From Candidatus Methylomirabilota bacterium (lineage in GTDB: Bacteria; Methylomirabilota; Methylomirabilia; Methylomirabilales; Methylomirabilaceae), in NCBI GenBank assembly GCA_016207095.1, contig JACQQF010000027.1:1-64000 (forward strand): 64,000 nucleotides of DNA, given 5' to 3'. The stretch's first letter is position 1; every line of letters starts with the position of its first letter. Both the position numbers and the translations under genes were made by a program. This document shows, in pieces, positions 41,519 through 49,881 of this stretch. The notes beneath the pieces are model-generated. The model did no database searches. It saw only the letters and a list, made by a program, of their open reading frames with translations, and was not told the DNA's origin.

Positions 41519-41944
41519 ATGAAGCGAACACCGATTTTGATCAGCTTGGCCTTGGTAGCCGGCATTGTGGTGGGATGCATCGGGACCCAGATCCTGGCCG
41601 ACAAAGACGAGCTGGTAAGGGGCAAGGAGCTCCAGCGAACGGCACTCGCGGGAGCCAAAGGGAGGGAAGTGGTCTTGGTCCTGCGGGAGCTGCCGCCGGG
41701 GAAGGAGAGCGGGAAGCACACTCAGTCCGGGACCGAGGTGGCCTATATCCTCGAAGGCTCCGTGATTTTCGAGATGCAGGGGAAACCGCCGGTCACCTTG
41801 AGGCAGGGGGATTCCTTTCAGACGGGGCCGCGCCAGATTCACAATGTGAAGAACGCCAGCACGACCGCTCCGGTCAAGGTCTTGGTGTTCTACATGGTCG
41901 AGAAGGGCAAGGCACTCTCCGACTTCTCGACTCCGGCGAAGTAA
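41519..41944 (+). CDS. Exported cupin-domain (lipo)protein
   Basis: 141 aa. The N-terminus (MKRTPILISLALVAGIVVGC) is a signal sequence with a possible lipobox ending at Cys20, so it may be lipid-anchored. Residues 55-125 form a small single cupin: ELPPGKESGKHTQSGTEVAYILEGSVIFEMQG and QGDSFQTGPRQIHNVKN. Metal-binding His and Glu residues are present. AGGAGGGAGCC before ATG is a strong ribosome site. It is plus-strand, opposite to the preceding genes, and adjacent to the tRNA-Sec. Its ligand is not known. Confidence 0.85.
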   Translation: MKRTPILISLALVAGIVVGCIGTQILADKDELVRGKELQRTALAGAKGREVVLVLRELPPGKESGKHTQSGTEVAYILEGSVIFEMQGKPPVTLRQGDSFQTGPRQIHNVKNASTTAPVKVLVFYMVEKGKALSDFSTPAK

Positions 41945-42035
41945 GAGGAAAAAAGAGGCCGGGAGAGTCCTCTGGACCGGTCCTGGGTCTTGGAACCGCT
42001 GGCGCCACCCTGTCCGCTTCCAATCCCGCAGTCGT

Positions 42036-42245
42036 CTATGCCCTGCGTCGCACCTTCTGCTGCTGGGCCCGTTGGGTAGTGGCGATCCAGCGCTCGATCG
42101 CGTCTTTCTTGAATCGCCAGACATTGCCCAACTTCCAGGCCGGAAGCGTCCCATCCCGGGCCATCCGGTAGACGGTGGATCTGTTGATCCGGAGGTAGCG
42201 CGCCACCTCCGCAAGGGTCATGACTGTCGGCCGCCGCTCCTGCAT
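42036..42245 (-). CDS. Excisionase-family HTH protein
   Basis: 69 aa MerR-like winged-helix of the HTH_17/excisionase type: MTLAEVARYLRINRSTVYRMARDGTLPAWKLGNVWRFKKDAIERWI. It binds DNA, probably as a small regulator or directionality factor. The start is chosen at MQERRPTV with GGGAGGATATC upstream; the tracked ORF adds ten Arg-rich codons. No integrase or phage gene lies nearby, so the excision role is unlikely. It faces the egt promoter region and may control that operon. Confidence 0.85.
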   Translation of the reverse strand: MQERRPTVMTLAEVARYLRINRSTVYRMARDGTLPAWKLGNVWRFKKDAIERWIATTQRAQQQKVRRRA

Positions 42246-42365
42246 GATATCCTCCCGCGTTCGCCGCCGACGCAATCGTGGCCCCCTGGTTGCAGCAGCA
42301 CGTCGCCAATGTCGGCTTCACTTTTTATCTTACTAAATGTGTCCCCTGGTTGCCTAGCGTAGCAA

Positions 42366-42395
42366 ACTCTATGTAATTGTGGTTAACATTGTCAA
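42366..42395 (-). promoter_or_regulatory. Probable sigma70 promoter for the HTH gene
   Basis: On the minus strand, TTGACA, 18 nt spacer, TAGAGT. It leads into the HTH gene with a leader of roughly 115 nt. Confidence 0.5.
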
Positions 42396-42569
42396 GTATT
42401 TTTTCACGAGGTTCAGATCCCCAGGTATGCGGGACACCCGGGATCCTACGCAGCGTGCGGCGCCGCCTGCCGCCCCTGCCCCACGCCGCACGGCTGTGGC
42501 CGAGCCATCTCCCCTGAACGCGCCCTTCTCGTACGCGCCTCCTCGGCGTCCCTCCCTGCGACGTTTCTC

Positions 42570-42597
42570 TTGACAGAGGGACAAAGACCGTTATCCT
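42570..42597 (+). promoter_or_regulatory. Sigma70 promoter for the egt-like operon
   Basis: Perfect TTGACA, 16 nt spacer, TATCCT. The GTG start of the EgtB-like gene is about 60 nt downstream, with GAGGAGGAG between. Confidence 0.65.
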
Positions 42598-42655
42598 GAG
42601 GATACGCCAGGGGCTCGGGGCGCGCCACGGGAGCAAGAGAGGAGGAGTGTGAGAG

Positions 42656-43990
42656 GTGCCAGTCAGAGTCGTGAAGAGCGCTGTCGCAGATGTGGCGCAC
42701 ACGTTGACCGATGCCCGCGCCAGAACGCTCGCTCTCATTGCAGATCTAACCGACGAGCAACTGATCGGTCCGCGCATCCCGATAGTGAACCCTCTGCTGT
42801 GGGAGATCGGACATCTTGCCTGGTTCCAGGAGCACTGGGTTCTGCGTCGCGTTGGAGGTGGTCAGCCGCTCTTGAAGGATGCGGATAGCCTGTACGACTC
42901 CGCCCGAGTCGCACACGACGACCGCTGGACACTGCCACTGCCTTCTCGGATTGATACACTGAGATACATGGAACAGGTTTTGGAGCGCATTCTGGATCGC
43001 CTCGCTCATATCCAGTTGAATGAAGAGGAGATCTATTTTCACCACTTGGCGACGTTTCACGAGGACATGCACGGCGAGGCGTTCACGTACACACGCCAAA
43101 CCCTCGGATACCCTCCTCCCCCCTTGGGGACTCCCGACGCGGGTGAATGTTCGGTCGCTCACGAAAGCGGCGGACCTTGCCCAGGAGATGTGGAAATACC
43201 TGGAGGCATCTACATGCTGGGCGGAACTCCGGACTTGCCCTTCGTGTTCGATAACGAGAAATGGGCACATCCAGTGCATGTTCGGCCGTTCCGGATAGCC
43301 CGGGCACCGGTGACCAATGCCGACTTTGCCGGGTTCGTGGATGACGGCGGCTATCAACGGCCGGAGCTGTGGAGTGAATCGGGTTGGGCCTGGCGGGATC
43401 GGACAAACGCGAAGCATCCTGTCTACTGGCAGCGCGGTCTTGGAACAGGCTGGCTGCGCCGTAGGTATGACCATGTCGCGCCGATTGAGGCGCACCTTCC
43501 CGTGATCCACGTTAACTGGTATGAGGCCCAAGCGTACTGCCGCTGGGCTGATCGCCGGCTGCCTACCGAGGCCGAGTGGGAGATGGCCGCCTCCTCGGAA
43601 CCGACCTCCGGCAGGCAGGCGCGTCCCATGCAGAAACGCCGATTCCCTTGGGGCAACGATCTGCCTGCCCCTGGGCGGGCACATCTCGACACCCGTACGG
43701 TTGGATGCATTCCGGTAAACCTGCTGGCGGGCGGCGACAGTGCCTTTGGCTGCCGACAAATGATCGGAAATGCGTGGGAGTGGACCGCGGACGATTTCGA
43801 GCCTTTCCCCGGCTTCACAATCGACCCGTACAAGGAGTACTCCGCGCCATGGTTCGGAGGAACCCACAAGGTCCTGCGCGGCGGTGCATTTGCCACCCGC
43901 TCACGCCTGATCCGCAACTCCCATCGGAACTTTTACACGCCAGACCGCCGTGACGTGTTGGCCGGCTTCCGCACCTGCAGCCTCGAATAA
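42656..43990 (+). CDS. EgtB/SenA-like nonheme-iron sulfoxide/selenoxide synthase
   Basis: 444 aa. N-terminal DinB-like domain with three probable iron histidines (GHLAWFQEH; TFHEDMHGEAF), then a formylglycine-generating-enzyme-like domain (IPGGIYMLGGTPD ... RGGAFATRSRLIRNS). EgtB joins hercynine to cysteine or gamma-Glu-Cys, using O2, in ergothioneine synthesis. Its HEDMHGEAFTYTRQTLGYP motif differs from the HEQQH-type EgtB motif and to my memory resembles selenoneine synthase SenA, so selenium rather than sulfur transfer is possible. GTG start with AGGAGG upstream. The adjacent EgtD makes hercynine, which both pathways use. No EgtC, SenB or SenC is in the window. Confidence 0.85.
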   Translation: MPVRVVKSAVADVAHTLTDARARTLALIADLTDEQLIGPRIPIVNPLLWEIGHLAWFQEHWVLRRVGGGQPLLKDADSLYDSARVAHDDRWTLPLPSRIDTLRYMEQVLERILDRLAHIQLNEEEIYFHHLATFHEDMHGEAFTYTRQTLGYPPPPLGTPDAGECSVAHESGGPCPGDVEIPGGIYMLGGTPDLPFVFDNEKWAHPVHVRPFRIARAPVTNADFAGFVDDGGYQRPELWSESGWAWRDRTNAKHPVYWQRGLGTGWLRRRYDHVAPIEAHLPVIHVNWYEAQAYCRWADRRLPTEAEWEMAASSEPTSGRQARPMQKRRFPWGNDLPAPGRAHLDTRTVGCIPVNLLAGGDSAFGCRQMIGNAWEWTADDFEPFPGFTIDPYKEYSAPWFGGTHKVLRGGAFATRSRLIRNSHRNFYTPDRRDVLAGFRTCSLE

Positions 43991-44043
43991 CGGATTAGGC
44001 CGTCTTGCCGGCTATCGCAGTATCCCAAGCAATGTGAGGTGAC

Positions 44044-45027
44044 ATGTCCGGATTGAGTAACGAAGTCCGGTACGTCAGCATTACCCTGAGGAGTGCTCAA
44101 GAGAATCTGGGCTTCGATGTCCAGCAGACACTCACGGCTCCCATCAAGTCGCTTCCGTGCAAATACTTCTACGACCAGCGAGGCATGGCACTGTTCGAGC
44201 AGATCTGTAGCCTGCCCGAGTATTACCTGACACGAGTCGAGACGGCCATCCTGAAGAACCGGGCCGCCCAAATCATCGAACGCTGCCCCACGGACCTGAG
44301 CCTCGTCGAATTGGGCAGCGGCAGCTCCACAAAGATCCGATTCTTGATCGAAGCGTGCCTCGCCCGGCAGCAGGAACTCGCCTACTATGCCATTGACATC
44401 TCGCCGGGCGGCTTGGAGAACGGGCTTCGACAACTACTACAGGAATACCCGCAACTTCGGGTTGTGGGCTTGGTAGGAGAATTTGCGGATGGGCTGAGCT
44501 ACCTCTCCACGCACGCAGGTCAGCCTCGGTTGGTCGCGTTTCTGGGATCCACAGTCGGCAACTTTGCTGAGGATGAGATCGCGCGATTTTTCACCATGCT
44601 CCGCCAGGAGTTGCGACCCGAGGACCGGCTACTCTTGGGGGTTGACCTGCTCAAGGCTCCCGTCGTGCTCGAGGCGGCCTACGACGATTCCCAGGGCATC
44701 ACGGCACAGTTCAATCTGAACATTCTCGCGCGTCTCAATCGGGAATTATCCGCGGACTTCGACCTGGCGGCGTTTCGGCATCGAGCGGTGCTCAATCGCG
44801 AGCGCAGCCGTATAGAGATGCACCTGGTTAGTGTACGCGATCAACGTGTGAGGATCGGCGATCTGGGACTGAACATCGATTTTCGTCAGGGTGAGAGCAT
44901 CCACACGGAAAACTGCTACAAGTATTCCCCGGCGCGGATGGAGTCACTGCTGGCTGACCACGGATTCCACGTCCTCTGTCGCTTTACCGATCCCCACGAC
45001 CAGTTTTGCCTCTTCTTGGTCTCCTGA
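44044..45027 (+). CDS. egtD: L-histidine N-alpha-methyltransferase
   Basis: 327 aa SAM-dependent enzyme that trimethylates histidine to hercynine. Motifs: PCKYFYDQRGMALFEQICSLPEYYLTRVETAIL, the SAM loop LVELGSGSSTKIRFLI, YAIDISPGGLE, FLGSTVGNF and the C-terminal IHTENCYKYSP. This is the complete EgtD/DUF2260 layout. GAGGTGAC precedes ATG. It lies 53 bp downstream of the EgtB/SenA-like gene and 79 bp upstream of the transporter, in one operon. SAM demand links it to the broken MAT gene at 17 kb. Confidence 0.95.
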   Translation: MSGLSNEVRYVSITLRSAQENLGFDVQQTLTAPIKSLPCKYFYDQRGMALFEQICSLPEYYLTRVETAILKNRAAQIIERCPTDLSLVELGSGSSTKIRFLIEACLARQQELAYYAIDISPGGLENGLRQLLQEYPQLRVVGLVGEFADGLSYLSTHAGQPRLVAFLGSTVGNFAEDEIARFFTMLRQELRPEDRLLLGVDLLKAPVVLEAAYDDSQGITAQFNLNILARLNRELSADFDLAAFRHRAVLNRERSRIEMHLVSVRDQRVRIGDLGLNIDFRQGESIHTENCYKYSPARMESLLADHGFHVLCRFTDPHDQFCLFLVS

Positions 45028-45106
45028 CCTCGCGTATCTGTTGAACCCGTGATCCGTTCCTCTCTCCTCACTGACACCAGCCCGCAAGTCGTGGTAAGGT
45101 GAGACC

Positions 45107-45868
45107 ATGGCAGCGTCGATTGAATTCGAGCACGTGCAATACAGGCTGCCCAGCGGCGTCGCGGTCCTTGACGACGTCAGCTTCACCGTGGAGCCCGGCG
45201 ACGTGCTCGTCCTGGTCGGTCGGAGCGGGGTCGGCAAGACAACCATCCTCCGGTTGATCAATCACCTCCTCCTGCCGAGCACGGGTGAGATCCGGGTCGA
45301 GGGACGCGCAACGACGGCGTGGGATCCGATCGCACTCCGCCGGCGAACCGGCTACGTGCTCCAGGAGGTGGGGCTCTTTCCGCACATGACCGTCGGCCGC
45401 AACATTGCGGTCGTCCCTCATCTGGAAGGATGGCCGGAGGCCCGCATTCGCGCACGCTGTGGCGAACTTCTGGAACTCGTCGGACTCGATCCCGTCAGTT
45501 ACAAAGGACGGTTCCCCCACGAGCTCTCAGGAGGACAGCGCCAGCGTGTCGGGGTCGCGAGGGCCCTTGCCGCCGACCCGCCGGTGCTGCTGATGGATGA
45601 GCCATTCGGCGCGCTCGACCCGCTCACTCGGTCCGAATTGCACCGCGAGTTTCGGCGCATCCAGGGACAGCTCCGCAAGACGGTCGTCATGGTGACTCAC
45701 GACATGGCTGAAGCCTTCGCGCTCGCAACCAGGCTTGGTGTGCTGGATCAAGGGCGCCTGGTGGCGCTCGACACGCCGGACGCAATCGCGCGGGCCGGCG
45801 ATCCGCGAATCCGGATGTTCCTCGAGGCGTTGCCTCCGATTCCGGTCATTGCCCGTGAACCTGATTAA
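45107..45868 (+). CDS. egtV: ABC transporter ATPase, EgtV/OpuCA-like
   Basis: 253 aa. Walker A GRSGVGKTTIL, signature LSGGQRQRVGVARAL, Walker B VLLMDEPFGALDPLT and the switch His in VMVTHDMAEAF. It belongs to the OpuCA-like group of osmolyte or quaternary-amine importers, but lacks a C-terminal CBS pair. AAGGTGAGACC precedes ATG. Its last 14 bases overlap the permease start. In the egt context an ergothioneine (EgtV) or selenoneine uptake role is more likely than osmoprotection; the symbol is by context. Confidence 0.85.
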   Translation: MAASIEFEHVQYRLPSGVAVLDDVSFTVEPGDVLVLVGRSGVGKTTILRLINHLLLPSTGEIRVEGRATTAWDPIALRRRTGYVLQEVGLFPHMTVGRNIAVVPHLEGWPEARIRARCGELLELVGLDPVSYKGRFPHELSGGQRQRVGVARALAADPPVLLMDEPFGALDPLTRSELHREFRRIQGQLRKTVVMVTHDMAEAFALATRLGVLDQGRLVALDTPDAIARAGDPRIRMFLEALPPIPVIAREPD

Positions 45869-47393
45869 CTTCTGGCTCTCGCATCGCCCCGAGATGCTGG
45901 TCGCGCTCGCCCAGCATGTCGTACTGGTGCTGGCAGCGACCGCCACAGCCATTGCGATCGGCCTGCCGCTCGGGATCGTTGCGGCCCGGAAGCCTCGACT
46001 GGGTGCGCCGCTGCTGGCCTTCACCAACATCGTCCAGACGGTGCCCAGCCTGGCGATGTTTGGGTTTCTGGTGGCTGTGCCGCTTATCGGGGGTGTGGGC
46101 GCACGGAGCGCGCTCATTGTGCTCATCCTCTACGGATTGTTGCCGGTCATGCGCAACACGGTTGCCGGCATCCAGGGCATCGATCGGGCCGTTCGCAACG
46201 CAGGCGTCGCCATGGGCATGACGGCGCGGCAGTTGCTGCTGCAGGTGGAGCTGCCGCTGGCGATGCCGACGATCGTTGCGGGCGTGCGCGTCGCGGCGGT
46301 GGTCGGGGTGGGGGCCGCAACGATTGCCGCCGCGATCGGCGCCGGAGGACTGGGCGACTTTATCTTCCGGGGACTCTCGATGACCGACCCGACCGTGATC
46401 CTCGCCGGCGCGGTTCCGGCTGCGGTTCTCGCGCTCGCGGTTGACGCCGGGCTTGGGTGGCTTGAGCGCGTCCTCACGCCAGGGGCCGCCAGACACCGAC
46501 GCCTGACCTTCAGGGCTGCGGCCGCTGGTATTATTGCGCTGATGGTGGTCGTTGCCGGCGGCTTCGCCCTGTCAGGACGCTGGGGGACCCGCGTCATCAT
46601 CGGGTCGAAGAATTTCACGGAGCAGGTCATTCTCGGGGAGCTCCTGGCCCAGGCGGTCGAGCGGGCGACCGATCTTCGCGTCGATCGTCGCCTCAATCTC
46701 GGGGGAACGTTCATCTCCGAGGAGGCACTGCGCGCCGGCGCCATCGACGCCTACATCGAGTATACGGGAACGGCGCTGACCGCGATCTTTCATCAGCCGA
46801 CGTCCCGAGATCGTGCTGAGGTCTATTCACGCGTCGCCGCAGCGTACGCCGAGAGCGGCCGAACGGTTTTGCCACCCCTCGGCTTCAACAATACGTTTGC
46901 CATTCTGGTGCGGACCGCCGACGCGCGCCGGCTCGGCCTCAAGACGATCAGCGACGTGGTGCCTCACGCGCCGAAGTGGAAGGCCGCATTCGGGTACGAA
47001 TTTTTGGAGCGTGAGGACGGCTACAAGGGGCTGGTGCGCACCTACGGGTTGCGATTCGCCGAGCCGCCGCGCGTGATGGACCTGACCCTGATCTACCGTG
47101 CCCTCGCAAGCGGTGCCGTCGATCTGATCGCCGGCGACGCGACCCATGGGCTCATCAAGGGACTCGATCTCTTCATGCTCGAGGATAATCGTCGATACTT
47201 TCCGCCCTACGATGCGGTACCCGTCGTCCGGACCCAGACGCTGGCGGCGCACCCGGAGCTTCGGACAGCCATCGAGCGACTCGCCGGGAAGATATCCGAG
47301 GAGACGATGCGAGAGATGAATTACGACGTCGACGTTCGCCGCCGCGATGCGTCTGCCGTCGTGCGCGAGTTCCTCGACAGGTTGGGATCGTGA
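45855..47393 (+). CDS. egtU: Fused permease and substrate-binding protein, EgtU-like
   Basis: About 512 aa from GTG (VNLINFWLSH). The N-terminal 210 residues form an OpuCB-like permease with several helices and an EAA-type loop (AGVAMGMTARQLLLQVELPLAMP). A linker helix (GIIALMVVVAGGFALSG) is followed by the binding domain: VIIGSKNFTEQVILGELLAQ and DAYIEYTGTALTAIF, ending in SEETMREMNYDVDV. Permease-SBP fusion is the defining layout of EgtU and of some OpuC/QAC importers. The domain order and the adjacent egt genes suggest an ergothioneine or hercynine importer. The aromatic ligand cage was not modelled. Confidence 0.85.
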   Translation: MNLINFWLSHRPEMLVALAQHVVLVLAATATAIAIGLPLGIVAARKPRLGAPLLAFTNIVQTVPSLAMFGFLVAVPLIGGVGARSALIVLILYGLLPVMRNTVAGIQGIDRAVRNAGVAMGMTARQLLLQVELPLAMPTIVAGVRVAAVVGVGAATIAAAIGAGGLGDFIFRGLSMTDPTVILAGAVPAAVLALAVDAGLGWLERVLTPGAARHRRLTFRAAAAGIIALMVVVAGGFALSGRWGTRVIIGSKNFTEQVILGELLAQAVERATDLRVDRRLNLGGTFISEEALRAGAIDAYIEYTGTALTAIFHQPTSRDRAEVYSRVAAAYAESGRTVLPPLGFNNTFAILVRTADARRLGLKTISDVVPHAPKWKAAFGYEFLEREDGYKGLVRTYGLRFAEPPRVMDLTLIYRALASGAVDLIAGDATHGLIKGLDLFMLEDNRRYFPPYDAVPVVRTQTLAAHPELRTAIERLAGKISEETMREMNYDVDVRRRDASAVVREFLDRLGS

Positions 47394-47431
47394 TCGCCGA
47401 AGGCATCGTCCACACATCCTTCAGATTGTAG

Positions 47432-47605
47432 GTGTGTAGGGGCGCTGCTTGGTGCGCCCTCTCTGGGCAGGGCAAGCCCTTCGACACACCCCAGCCGCTC
47501 GTCCTGAGTCCTTCGACAAAGCTCAGGACAGGCCTGTCGAAGCTTGTGGTGAGCCTCGTCGAACCAGAAGCGGCTGGGGCGGTCAGGATAGGCCCTGCCC
47601 TACAT
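47432..47605. repeat. Nested palindromic intergenic repeats
   Basis: An outer pair GTAGGGGCGCTGCTTGG ... GGCCCTGCCCTAC surrounds a 91 bp palindrome (47489-47579) with ends CCCCAGCCGCT and AGCGGCTGGGG. Inside is CCTTCGACAAAGCTCAGGAC with its reverse-complement-like partner. These belong to the same TTCGA/CTCAGG and GTAGGGGC families found at 48796 and in the pyr region. Nothing is coded. The hairpin may also end transcription of egtU. Confidence 0.7.
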
Positions 47606-47655
47606 TCCCGCTGGTCAAGCCGAATTCCCCGATGCGGTGGGCCGGGGGTTGGCGC

Positions 47656-48759
47656 ATGATCGAAGCGCACACAGACGTTGTTGGGAGCCTCCTTCGGCCA
47701 CCCGAGCTTCTCGAGGCGCAGCGAAAGCTCTCCTGCGGCGAGCTCACGCCTCACGAATTCAAGCGGATCGAGGATCGGGCCGTCGATGACGCAATACGGC
47801 TCCAGGAGGAGGTCGGCCTCGAGGTCGTGACCGACGGGGAGATGCGGCGCCTCTCCTTCCAGAGCCAGATGACGGCGGCAGTCGAGGGGTTCGGCGAGTG
47901 GGACCTCAACGCGTTTCTCTGGGGGGAGTGGCGAAGCGAGGAGCTCGGAGCGATGGTGATCGAGCGGCCCCCGATCGCCGTCGTGGAGAAGCTTCGCCGA
48001 AAGCGCTTCCTCTCGGCCGGGGAGTTCGCCTATGCGCGTGGCAAGACGAACAGGGTGTTGAAGGTTACGCTTCCAAGCCCGAGCCTCTTCGCCAACTTTT
48101 GGGATCCCAACCGCTCCAGCGGGGCGTACACACGCCTGGAAGATTTCCTCGGGGACGTGGCCGAGATCCTCCGCGAGGAGGTCGAGGAGCTCGTGCGGCT
48201 CGGAGCGACCTACATCCAGCTCGACGCCCCCCACTACCCGCTGCTCATCGATCCCCGCTACCGTAACTTCTACGAGAGCCGAGGCTGGCCGGCGGAGCGC
48301 TGGCTCGATCTCGGCCTCGAACTCGACAACCTGGTGATCGGACACCACCCACATGTCACCTTCGGCTTCCACCTCTGTCGCGGGAATCAGGCCAGCCGCT
48401 GGCTTGTCGCGGGCGGCTACGACTGGCTGGCGGGGCGTATCTTCCCCCGCATCCACGTCCAGCGACTGCTGCTGGAGTATGACGACCCCCGGTCCGGCAC
48501 GTTCGAGCCGCTCGCGGAGGTTCCGGGAGACAAGATGGCCGTCCTCGGGCTGGTCACGACCAAGACACCCCGGCGCGAGACAATCGAGGAGCTCGCGGGC
48601 CGGATCCGCGAGGCAAGCGCTTTCATCCCGCTCGAACGGCTTGCGCTCTCGCCGCAGTGCGGTTTTGCCACTTCTATCATCGGGAACACGCTCTCGCTCG
48701 ACGACCAACGGGCAAAGCTCCGAACGATCGTCGAGACGGCAGCCATCGTCTGGCCGTGA
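47656..48759 (+). CDS. MetE C-terminal-type (cobalamin-independent) methyltransferase
   Basis: 367 aa. It resembles the C-terminal catalytic barrel of MetE and stand-alone YxjG-like proteins: THTDVVGSLLRP-type start, RRLSFQSQMTAAVEGF, YIQLDAPHYPLL, then FHLCRGNQ and LSPQCGFATS, the H-x-C and C ligands of the zinc site. It is half the length of MetE, so the N-terminal folate-binding half is missing. Start MIEAHTDVVGS is the first in-frame ATG with the family N-terminus; no clear ribosome site. It could make methionine or accept a methyl group from an unknown donor, beside the egt genes. Confidence 0.82.
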   Translation: MIEAHTDVVGSLLRPPELLEAQRKLSCGELTPHEFKRIEDRAVDDAIRLQEEVGLEVVTDGEMRRLSFQSQMTAAVEGFGEWDLNAFLWGEWRSEELGAMVIERPPIAVVEKLRRKRFLSAGEFAYARGKTNRVLKVTLPSPSLFANFWDPNRSSGAYTRLEDFLGDVAEILREEVEELVRLGATYIQLDAPHYPLLIDPRYRNFYESRGWPAERWLDLGLELDNLVIGHHPHVTFGFHLCRGNQASRWLVAGGYDWLAGRIFPRIHVQRLLLEYDDPRSGTFEPLAEVPGDKMAVLGLVTTKTPRRETIEELAGRIREASAFIPLERLALSPQCGFATSIIGNTLSLDDQRAKLRTIVETAAIVWP

Positions 48760-48795
48760 CGATCGTCCTCGGAGAACGGTTACGTTGGCCGACAT

Positions 48796-48848
48796 GTAGG
48801 GGCAGGGCTTGCCCTGCCCTCGAAGGGCGCAGCAAGCAGCGCCCCTAC
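48796..48848. repeat. GTAGGGGC palindromic repeat
   Basis: 53 bp: GTAGGGGCAGGGCTTGCC at one end and CAGCAAGCAGCGCCCCTAC at the other. Partial copies lie at 47432 and near 55099-55141, the latter upstream of pyrK. Confidence 0.75.
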
Positions 48849-49168
48849 GGCTGACTTCGTCAGCCTCGCAACGACACATCACCTCTATTCTGATTTTGAA
48901 CTAGGAGAAGAGATCACGACGGTGACAAAAGGCTTGATCCGCAACTGCCCCAACCCTTCAGGTGCTTTTGTTGGGCCAGGGGCTTCCTGCCAGCGTGTTG
49001 ATGACCCAGAGAGCGCGCGCGCCGCAGCGAGCGCACGGGCGATCCCCCCTAACCCTTAGCAACAAAAGCGCGGCATCCACCCGAATCAAAAGGTGTTTCC
49101 AGCCAGACGGACTGGCTCCTTCCGGCGTGCGGCTACTCCCCATTGCAGTCCATTAGGTACAGCGGGAC
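48849..49168. other. Gene-free stretch
   Basis: Two opposed ORFs of 61-64 codons here have no homology I can recognise and no ribosome site. The gap holds no repeat of the families above, apart from the repeat immediately before it. Confidence 0.4.
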
Positions 49169-49414
49169 TCATTCGCCCGCGTCCTCGAGCCTGACACCTC
49201 GCCCAAAGCGCAGGCTTCGCCTTGCGGCTTCAATGCGCCGCAAAAAACGGGGATCGTGCTCCAGGCGGTAATCGAACCAATCATCTTCTGACTCGAAGCC
49301 GATCAGGACCCCGGCGGGCTTGCCATGCCGTGTGATGAGCACCTCCTCCTTCTCCGCCAGTCTTAGGAACTTCGAGAGGTCGTCCCTGACCTCGGAAAGC
49401 GCGACCTTCTTCAT
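49169..49414 (-). CDS. Phd/YefM-type antitoxin
   Basis: 81 aa. The N-terminus (VALSEVRDDLSKFLRLAEKEEVLITRHGKPAGVLIGF) is the Phd/YefM dimerisation and DNA-binding fold; the C-terminal half (DWFDYRLEHDPRFLRRIEAARR) would neutralise the toxin. The ATG overlaps the toxin stop by 4 bp, so it is translated second, the reverse of the usual order. It should repress its own operon by binding the palindrome at the promoter. Confidence 0.85.
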   Translation of the reverse strand: MKKVALSEVRDDLSKFLRLAEKEEVLITRHGKPAGVLIGFESEDDWFDYRLEHDPRFLRRIEAARRSLRFGRGVRLEDAGE

Positions 49415-49704
49415 GTGGGATCACCTCCCCTTCTCAGCCATGCATCGGCTTCCGACTTGAGGATAACGGCCAGGACTTCTACGGTGTCCTCTGAAACGTC
49501 GTAGAAGATTCGTGCGTCCCCCACCCGGAGGCGATATTGGGGACGCGACACACCTCTCAATCGTTTGATTCCACTCCGGCTTGTCCTGGTCGGCTGATGC
49601 CGCAAGTGCCTTTCGATCGCGTCGCGCACCATGGCACGAAGATGAGTCCTCAGACGCTTCAGGTCTTGCACTGCCTCCGGCGCGAGAACAATCTCGTATC
49701 GCAT
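49411..49704 (-). CDS. RelE/ParE-family toxin
   Basis: 97 aa. YEIVLAPEAVQDLKRLRTHLRAMVRDAIERHL and LRGVSRPQYRLRVGDARIFYDVSEDTVEVLAVILK are the helical hairpin and beta-sheet of RelE/ParE toxins. RelE-type mRNA cleavage or ParE-type gyrase poisoning cannot be told apart by eye. It is first in the operon. The ATG is only about 10 nt from the -10 box, so the transcript is leaderless or almost so. Autoregulation by the pair is likely. Confidence 0.85.
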   Translation of the reverse strand: MRYEIVLAPEAVQDLKRLRTHLRAMVRDAIERHLRHQPTRTSRSGIKRLRGVSRPQYRLRVGDARIFYDVSEDTVEVLAVILKSEADAWLRRGGDPT

Positions 49705-49742
49705 TCTGGCTAGATTATAGCCAGATTCTCAATACGAGTCAA
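49705..49742 (-). promoter_or_regulatory. Toxin-antitoxin promoter with overlapping operator
   Basis: On the minus strand TTGACT, 17 nt spacer, TATAAT. The palindrome TCTGGCTA-N5-TAGCCAGA covers the -10 box and abuts the start codon, as expected for an autoregulatory operator. The predicted transcription start is 2-4 nt from the ATG, so the mRNA is leaderless or nearly so. Confidence 0.8.
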
Positions 49743-49881
49743 GGGAGGACTCACCGTGCATATCTTTGACGAGAGAGCTTCAGTCGCTGCGTAACACTGC
49801 CAGCGAGGCCGCAGTCGGCTGCAGGTTTTCGTTACTGTAAGCTACTCGCCCGGGAGGGGAGGGAGCAGGCGCGACCCAAGA

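Noticed and set aside
42036-42245. Prophage or integrative element near the excisionase-type HTH and tRNA-Sec
   Set aside because: No integrase, no direct repeat of the tRNA 3' end and no phage genes; the HTH is probably a normal small regulator.
47173-48882. Minus-strand 569 aa ORF over egtU and the MetE-like gene
   Set aside because: It passes through repeats and two real genes on the other strand; its composition is that of a shadow.
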